Assembly (NCBI GenBank): GCA_963746185.1
Contig: CAVVAE010000004.1
Coordinates: 1,612,001-1,676,000 of the forward strand
From: CAVVAE01 sp963746185
GTDB taxonomy: Bacteria > Actinomycetota > Actinomycetes > Propionibacteriales > Nocardioidaceae
DNA: 64,000 nt
Direction of reading: 5' to 3'
In this document: one piece after another, positions 60,076-64,000 of the stretch
Position numbering within the stretch: the stretch's first letter is position 1
Layout of the letters: every line of letters starts with the position of its first letter
Notes under the pieces: generated by a model
Seen by the model: the letters and a program-made list of their open reading frames with translations, nothing else
Told to the model about the DNA's origin: nothing
The model's database searches: none
Made by a program: the position numbers and the translations under genes

Positions 60076-60569
60076 CAAGGACGCCTACGCCGAAGGCGTA
60101 ACCAGCCGAACCGACGAGACGATTCCCGTCCGGATGACTCACGCGCCTGCGTCGCCTCGTCGTCTGCGACAGGCTTCGATCCACCCCTGCGCCCGCGTGC
60201 TTCCTTCCATGCCGTGACGGCAGGCTCGACGTCGACCGTTTGGATGAACACGGGAGGACCACTCGCCGGCCGACGCCGTGCCTCGACAATGCGATCGTTG
60301 AGGTCTTCGACAATCTCTCTCACCGTTGACTCGGACCACTCGGTCGAGAGGGTGTCTGGCAGGTCCTCGATCTCCTTGCGGAGTGCCAGCGATGTCGGCA
60401 GCACGAAGGTGAGCCGCTCGCGCTCCATCAGGCCTTTGACCCACCAGTCGGGATCTTGCCGCTTGTCCAAGCCTTCGATCGGCTTGCCGGCGCCGGGCAG
60501 GTTGTCGAACTCGCCGCGCTCTTGGGCATCGCGAATCTGCCGATCGATCCACGAGTCGAATCCAGCCAT
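60075..60569 (-). CDS. DUF1992 (DnaJ-C28-like) protein
   Basis: A ~164-residue protein with the DUF1992 signature FDSWIDRQIRDAQERGEFDN followed by LPGAGKPI, then RERLTFVLPTSLALRKEIEDL. The C-terminal tail is Arg-rich and probably disordered. The domain is found at the C-terminus of some J-proteins, but no J-domain is present here. GTG 60581 is an alternative start. It is coupled to the VOC gene downstream. Confidence 0.85.
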   Translation of the reverse strand: MAGFDSWIDRQIRDAQERGEFDNLPGAGKPIEGLDKRQDPDWWVKGLMERERLTFVLPTSLALRKEIEDLPDTLSTEWSESTVREIVEDLNDRIVEARRRPASGPPVFIQTVDVEPAVTAWKEARGRRGGSKPVADDEATQARESSGRESSRRFGWLRLRRRRP

Positions 60570-60653
60570 CTGGTGCACCACCTGGTGAGCTCTTGCCGCC
60601 GCTCCCAGTCTATTCGGCGCGCCACGTCGTCCTTTTCACGGGCCATACCCACG

Positions 60654-60713
60654 AATTGCGGGAAGGCCGTGGTTTCGGTGTCCGCCGGACCACGGCTTCC
60701 CCGCAATTGCGGG
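60654..60713 (-). repeat. Hairpin downstream of the FAD oxidase gene
   Basis: AATTGCGGGAAGGCCGTGGT (60654-60673) pairs with 60689-60708 with two one-base bulges, around a 15-base loop. CCCGCAATTGCGGG at 60700-60713 is a perfect palindrome. It begins ~6 bp after the stop of the gene on the minus strand (60720). There is no T-run. It resembles the stop-proximal repeats at 13.1, 36.5 and 45.5 kb in position but not in sequence. Confidence 0.7.
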
Positions 60714-60719
60714 CGCTCG

Positions 60720-62123
60720 TCAGCTCTCTGTGTGAGCGCTGGGTTTGATGTTCTGGTTGAGATGGAAGACGTTGTCAGGGTCGTAAGCATCCTTGACGGC
60801 GATCAGCCGGGTGAGCTTGTCGGATGTGTACGCGCGGTCAACGCTGTCAGGCCCCGCCTCCCCTGTCCGGTTGATGTAGGCCCCGCTGGCGAACTGGTTG
60901 AGTGCGCCCGCGGCCCGTCGCGCTGCGGACATCCATGCGTCGTCCTCCGCCGGATCTGTCCAACGAGCCGCGGCGACAAACTCGAACAGCGTGTCGCGTT
61001 GGCTGAAGGCCGTATCGGCGTCAGCGACCTCGGCGATGGCGCCGCCGTACGCCTGAAGGCTGACAGCCGGCCCGAACTCACCGCGACCGTCCGCAAGCCC
61101 ACGCTGCAGCATCGTCTGGATGGCCTCGTCAGGGAGCTCATCGAAGTAGTGGCCCTGGAAGTACCTCCGGAACCTATGTCCCTCGGCGGTGTCGCCCGAG
61201 GTCTGCAGCTGCAGGTAGGGCATCTCCTCGACTTGTTCCGCGACCGGTTTCCCGAGGGCACGCAACGCCGGAAGCAGTTTCTGCCCCTCCTCGGGATCAC
61301 CGACCCAGACGAAGCCCACGCTGGCCACCGGCTTTCCGCGCAGGTCTGCTGGCAGGAACGACGCGTCGGACTCGCCGACCCAGGTGGCGAAGGTGGCCTG
61401 TCGCGGCGCCGTCGCGTTGAGATCCCGCCAGGCGGAGACCACCGGGAGGGCGTCCTCAACGGGGAAGAAGAAGTCGGCAAGCAAGGCCTGCGTGCCGACC
61501 GCATGCAGCTTGAACTCGAACTCCGTCACGATCCCGAAGTTGCCACCGCCGCCCCGAAGCCCCCAGAACAGGTCGGGGTTCTCGGTCGCACTGGCGCGGA
61601 TCAGGTCGCCCTCGGCGTTGATCACCTGGAACGCGGTGACGTTGTCACAGGCCAGTCCGCACTGACGGGCCAGCCAACCCATCCCACCACCAAGAGTCAG
61701 GCCCCCCACCCCCGTGTGGGAGACGTTCCCTGCGGTGGTGGCGAGGCCGTGCGGCTGCGTCGCGCGATCGAGTGCCCCGAGCAGCGCGCCGCCCTGCACC
61801 CAGGCCCGGCGACGTTCCGGGTCGACCCGAACGGCACCCATCGGTGTGAGGTCGATCATGAGTCCGCCCTCGGGTACGCCGAGCCCGAGAACGCTGTGCC
61901 CCCCGCATCGCACGGCGATCTCGAGATCGTGCTCACGGGCGAACCGAACCGCTGCCGAGACGTCGTCGGTGCTCGCGCAGCGCACGATCACCTGCGGCCG
62001 CCGCTCGATCATGGCGTTCCACACGGTGCGCGCTTCGTCGTACCCGCTGTCGCCGGGCAGCAGCAGTTCGCCGTCGAGCCGCTCGGCCAGTGACTTCACC
62101 CGGCCCCCCATCAGGGTTGTCAT
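60720..62123 (-). CDS. BBE-type FAD-linked oxidoreductase
   Basis: A 467-residue flavoenzyme of the berberine-bridge-like family. The FAD site is IAVRCGGHSVLGLGVPEGG, where the His can link to FAD-8-alpha, and GNVSHTGVGGLTLGGGMGWLAR follows (abbreviated); a Cys in QCGLACDN is a candidate for the second link. The C-terminal end matches the BBE domain (NRTGEAGPDSVDRAY, DPDNVFHLNQNI). Members oxidise sugars, oligosaccharides or aromatic alcohols. ATG 62123 is preferred over an upstream GTG/ATG because GAGGAG precedes it. Confidence 0.9.
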   Translation of the reverse strand: MTTLMGGRVKSLAERLDGELLLPGDSGYDEARTVWNAMIERRPQVIVRCASTDDVSAAVRFAREHDLEIAVRCGGHSVLGLGVPEGGLMIDLTPMGAVRVDPERRRAWVQGGALLGALDRATQPHGLATTAGNVSHTGVGGLTLGGGMGWLARQCGLACDNVTAFQVINAEGDLIRASATENPDLFWGLRGGGGNFGIVTEFEFKLHAVGTQALLADFFFPVEDALPVVSAWRDLNATAPRQATFATWVGESDASFLPADLRGKPVASVGFVWVGDPEEGQKLLPALRALGKPVAEQVEEMPYLQLQTSGDTAEGHRFRRYFQGHYFDELPDEAIQTMLQRGLADGRGEFGPAVSLQAYGGAIAEVADADTAFSQRDTLFEFVAAARWTDPAEDDAWMSAARRAAGALNQFASGAYINRTGEAGPDSVDRAYTSDKLTRLIAVKDAYDPDNVFHLNQNIKPSAHTES

Positions 62124-62258
62124 GTCGTGCTCCTCAAGTCGCCTAAGAACGTGAGAGACCACCATTGCAGCGATCGGACGTTTCGTTAAGGGCCAGTTTC
62201 GTCAACACACGCTGGTCCAGTAGTGCAGCGGGCGTGCTGGGGTTTGGAGCGCGAGCGG

Positions 62259-63434
62259 CTAGTCGACCTGGTCGGGCGACGCGGTGAAGGTGTTGCACAC
62301 GGCGGTGTCATTGCGCGTGAACCCGGTCATGATCCATTCCCGGTTCGAGCCGCCGGAGCCATGGTCGCGCTGGTCATCGGAACCGCCCGGCTCGTCACCG
62401 AAGGAACCGGCCACCTGCTGAAGCGTGCTGACACGTTGCTCGGTCATCGGGAAGGTGTCGGCGATCGCGCCGAGGAAGAGTCCGCCCATGCAGCTCGCTT
62501 GGAGCTCAAGCCGGCGGTTGAGTTCGAGGCGTTGGTCGAAGGCGTCGTGGACGACATCGTCGAATGCACTCAGTATGTTGGTTTCTCGTTGCACGTGGTG
62601 CCCGAACTCGTGCCCGATCACGATCGCGTACGCGACATCGATGTTGTCGAAGAACTTGCGCATCTGCGGGACGTCGGCGTACATCACCGTGTCGCCGGGA
62701 CAGTAGAACGCCAGGGTGCGCCCGTCCTCTGGTGAGGCGTTGCCGCAAGGTGTGTTGACGGCTGAGTCGAAGACGACCAACCCCGGCTCCGTGTAGGAGT
62801 AGCCAGCACCTTCGACGACCGGCCGCCACTCATCGTTGAGACAGCCCATCAGCGACTCGTAAAAGACCGTCTGCTCCTCTTTCGAGGCGTCACCGAGACC
62901 GGGAGCCGGGCAGTCGCCGTTGGCCAAACCCCCTTGTTCGTAAAGGGTGTTCCGCTCCAGAACTGCCTCGGGATCGCTCGGATCGACAGGTGAGGTGCCT
63001 GGGCTGTCTGCGCGAGCGGGCGAGTGGTCGACTGACCCCGTCGCGGAGCGCGGGTCGCCGGTAAGGGCGCTCAGCAGGATGAGCACGAAGAACAACGAGG
63101 CGCCGATTCCGACGATCGCGAGCATGACATTGGTCATCGGACTCCGCCGTCGACGTGGCGGCGGAGGCGCCCAGCCGCCGTACCCCCACGGAGGTGGAGA
63201 CCCCCACGGTTGCTGTTGCTGAGGTGGGTACTGCTGGTAGGCGTCGAACGGCTGCGGTTGGTAGCGCGGTTGCTGTCGGGGTGGCGGCCAGCCCTGCGGC
63301 GGGGATTGCGGCGGGTAACCCGATGGCGGCGGGTACGGCGATTGGGGTGGTGCCACGTAGTAGCGCTGCGGGTTCTGAGGCGGCGGGAGCACGTGACGGG
63401 GAGGCAATGGCCGGTAGTGCGGCTCCTCAGTCAT
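62259..63434 (-). CDS. Membrane-bound neutral zinc metallopeptidase (YpfJ type)
   Basis: A ~391-residue protein. A Pro/Gln/Tyr-rich cytosolic N-terminus (residues ~1-95) precedes one membrane helix (VMLAIVGIGASLFFVLILL). The external catalytic domain has the zinc site AIVIGHEFGHHVQRET (HExGHH), RRLELQASCMGGLFLGAI (an ExxxD/C third-ligand region) and an end with SPDQVD. Such proteins belong to the YpfJ/KPN_02809 family. Substrates are unknown. It is divergent from the DUF2207 gene. Confidence 0.85.
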   Translation of the reverse strand: MTEEPHYRPLPPRHVLPPPQNPQRYYVAPPQSPYPPPSGYPPQSPPQGWPPPRQQPRYQPQPFDAYQQYPPQQQQPWGSPPPWGYGGWAPPPPRRRRSPMTNVMLAIVGIGASLFFVLILLSALTGDPRSATGSVDHSPARADSPGTSPVDPSDPEAVLERNTLYEQGGLANGDCPAPGLGDASKEEQTVFYESLMGCLNDEWRPVVEGAGYSYTEPGLVVFDSAVNTPCGNASPEDGRTLAFYCPGDTVMYADVPQMRKFFDNIDVAYAIVIGHEFGHHVQRETNILSAFDDVVHDAFDQRLELNRRLELQASCMGGLFLGAIADTFPMTEQRVSTLQQVAGSFGDEPGGSDDQRDHGSGGSNREWIMTGFTRNDTAVCNTFTASPDQVD

Positions 63435-63492
63435 CAGACCTACCCCTCGTCGAACGCGCTCGGTGATCATGCGAGCGCGCCTGGCCGCAGAC

Positions 63493-63498
63493 TACCCT
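63493..63498 (+). promoter_or_regulatory. -10 element of the DUF2207 gene
   Basis: TACCCT, 6 bp before ATG 63505, no Shine-Dalgarno. Probably leaderless. Confidence 0.45.
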
Positions 63499-63504
63499 GA
63501 CGGC

Positions 63505-64000
63505 ATGTCCGCCACCCGTCTGCGCGTTGCGAGGTCGCGACCACCAACGCGAGGCGCGGTCGTGGTGGCCTCCCTGGTGACTTCGGTGGCATCGCTGACG
63601 GGAGTTGTGGCGCTGGCTGGACCGGCTTGGTCCGCCGAGGCGGGGAGCATCTCGCACTACGCCGCGACGGTCCGGGTGAGCGAAGACGGCCAGCTGCACG
63701 TGGCGGAGGCGGTCACGTACGACCTCGCGGGTACGCCGACCGACCATCTCGAGCGAACCATCACGACGCGTGAGCACTACGACGCCGAGGACGACCGCGT
63801 CTACGACCTGAACAATGTCGTGGTCGACGCAGTGCAGACCGACGTCGAAGCAACAGTGTCCGATGGTGACGACGTTGCCACCATCGAAGTCGACCTCCCC
63901 GAGCCGCAGTCGGATCAGGTCACGGTGACGTTCGACTACGACATCGATGGCGCTGTGGCTCAGACCACCGACGGTCTCGAGGTCCGATGGCCTGTGGTCC
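63505..64000 (+). CDS. DUF2207-like exported protein, N-terminal part (3' end outside window)
   Basis: Only the first 165 residues are in the window. A signal peptide (RGAVVVASLVTSVASLTGVVALAGPAWS, abbreviated) is followed by a beta-rich domain with HYAATVRVSEDGQLHVAEAVTYDL, acidic segments with TDHLERTITTREHYDAEDDRVY and a further VTVTFDYDIDGAVAQTTDGLEVRW. The 'V..DG.L.V.E.VTYDL' opening is typical of DUF2207 membrane proteins, which continue with transmembrane helices. The full length cannot be seen. Confidence 0.65.
   Translation, partial: MSATRLRVARSRPPTRGAVVVASLVTSVASLTGVVALAGPAWSAEAGSISHYAATVRVSEDGQLHVAEAVTYDLAGTPTDHLERTITTREHYDAEDDRVYDLNNVVVDAVQTDVEATVSDGDDVATIEVDLPEPQSDQVTVTFDYDIDGAVAQTTDGLEVRWPVV

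Noticed and set aside
60456..62093. Long open frame of 545 codons on the plus strand
   Set aside because: It lies antisense to the FAD oxidase, whose motifs (CGGHSVLG, BBE end) are clear. GC-rich genes often leave long open antisense frames, and its translation has no recognisable motif.
1..64000. Transfer RNA, ribosomal RNA, prophage or insertion-sequence genes
   Set aside because: I looked for cloverleaf signatures (GGTTCGA-type T-arms), integrase and transposase motifs on both strands and saw none.

Overview
The window comes from a high-GC Gram-positive bacterium (Actinomycetota). The evidence is mycothiol biosynthesis (mshD, mshA), CarD, a SenX3/RegX3-type phosphate two-component system, an HbhA-like protein beside its XRE regulator, a GlnR-type orphan response regulator, frequent GTG starts and many apparently leaderless genes. 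Gene order and protein character suggest the Nocardioidaceae/Propionibacteriales, but this is inference without a database search. I saw no rRNA, tRNA, CRISPR array, prophage or insertion sequence. The window reads as ordinary chromosome with interesting repeats and regulatory elements.

Layout. 1-12.4 kb: a partial luciferase-like monooxygenase, a membrane alpha/beta hydrolase, a tandem pair of secreted propeller-like paralogs, a GntR regulator, an L,D-transpeptidase, a class IV aminotransferase homolog, small proteins, an animal-type haem peroxidase, and a DUF47-Pit phosphate transport pair. 12.4-20.3 kb: PPOX-type oxidoreductase, Nudix/histidine-phosphatase fusion, polyphosphate kinase, HSL-type esterase, mshD and glnR. 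20.3-24.6 kb: MoaD/ThiS protein, TIGR03086, cupin and VOC proteins, and an MFS exporter divergent from a TetR regulator with two matching palindromic operators. 24.6-27.6 kb: sulfur-transfer genes (thioredoxin, a short cysteine-rich leader peptide, DUF4395, CysA-type sulfurtransferase, SseC/DUF1416). 27.6-37.2 kb: two LCP ligases, dtd, BKACE, TauE/SafE, nucleotidyltransferase, DsrE, nitrobindin, Fur and YgfZ. 37.2-43 kb: the sulfate-activation genes cysN, cysD, TauE/SafE and cysC, then asparaginase. 43-46.1 kb: XRE regulator, HbhA-like, DUF2516, hydrolase and macrodomain. 46.1-52.3 kb: typA, an SDR, mshA, a YbjN-like gene and gpm, all with frame disruptions. 52.3-57.7 kb: phoU, senX3-regX3, lipoprotein, carD, ispD and a convergent ispF. 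57.7-64 kb: a membrane molybdopterin oxidoreductase, VOC, DUF1992, a BBE-type FAD oxidase, a zinc metallopeptidase and a truncated DUF2207 gene.

Themes. Sulfate assimilation (cysNDC, two TauE/SafE exporters, thioredoxin, sulfurtransferase, DsrE, mycothiol genes) and phosphate handling (Pit, Ppk, PhoU, SenX3/RegX3) dominate. The observations most worth checking are: a three-copy ~69-bp hairpin repeat that each time begins 10-16 bp after a stop codon in the gene's own orientation; a cysteine-rich leader peptide that may act as an attenuator ahead of the sulfurtransferase operon; and a cluster of mostly single-base insertions that break five neighbouring genes and probably cysC as well.
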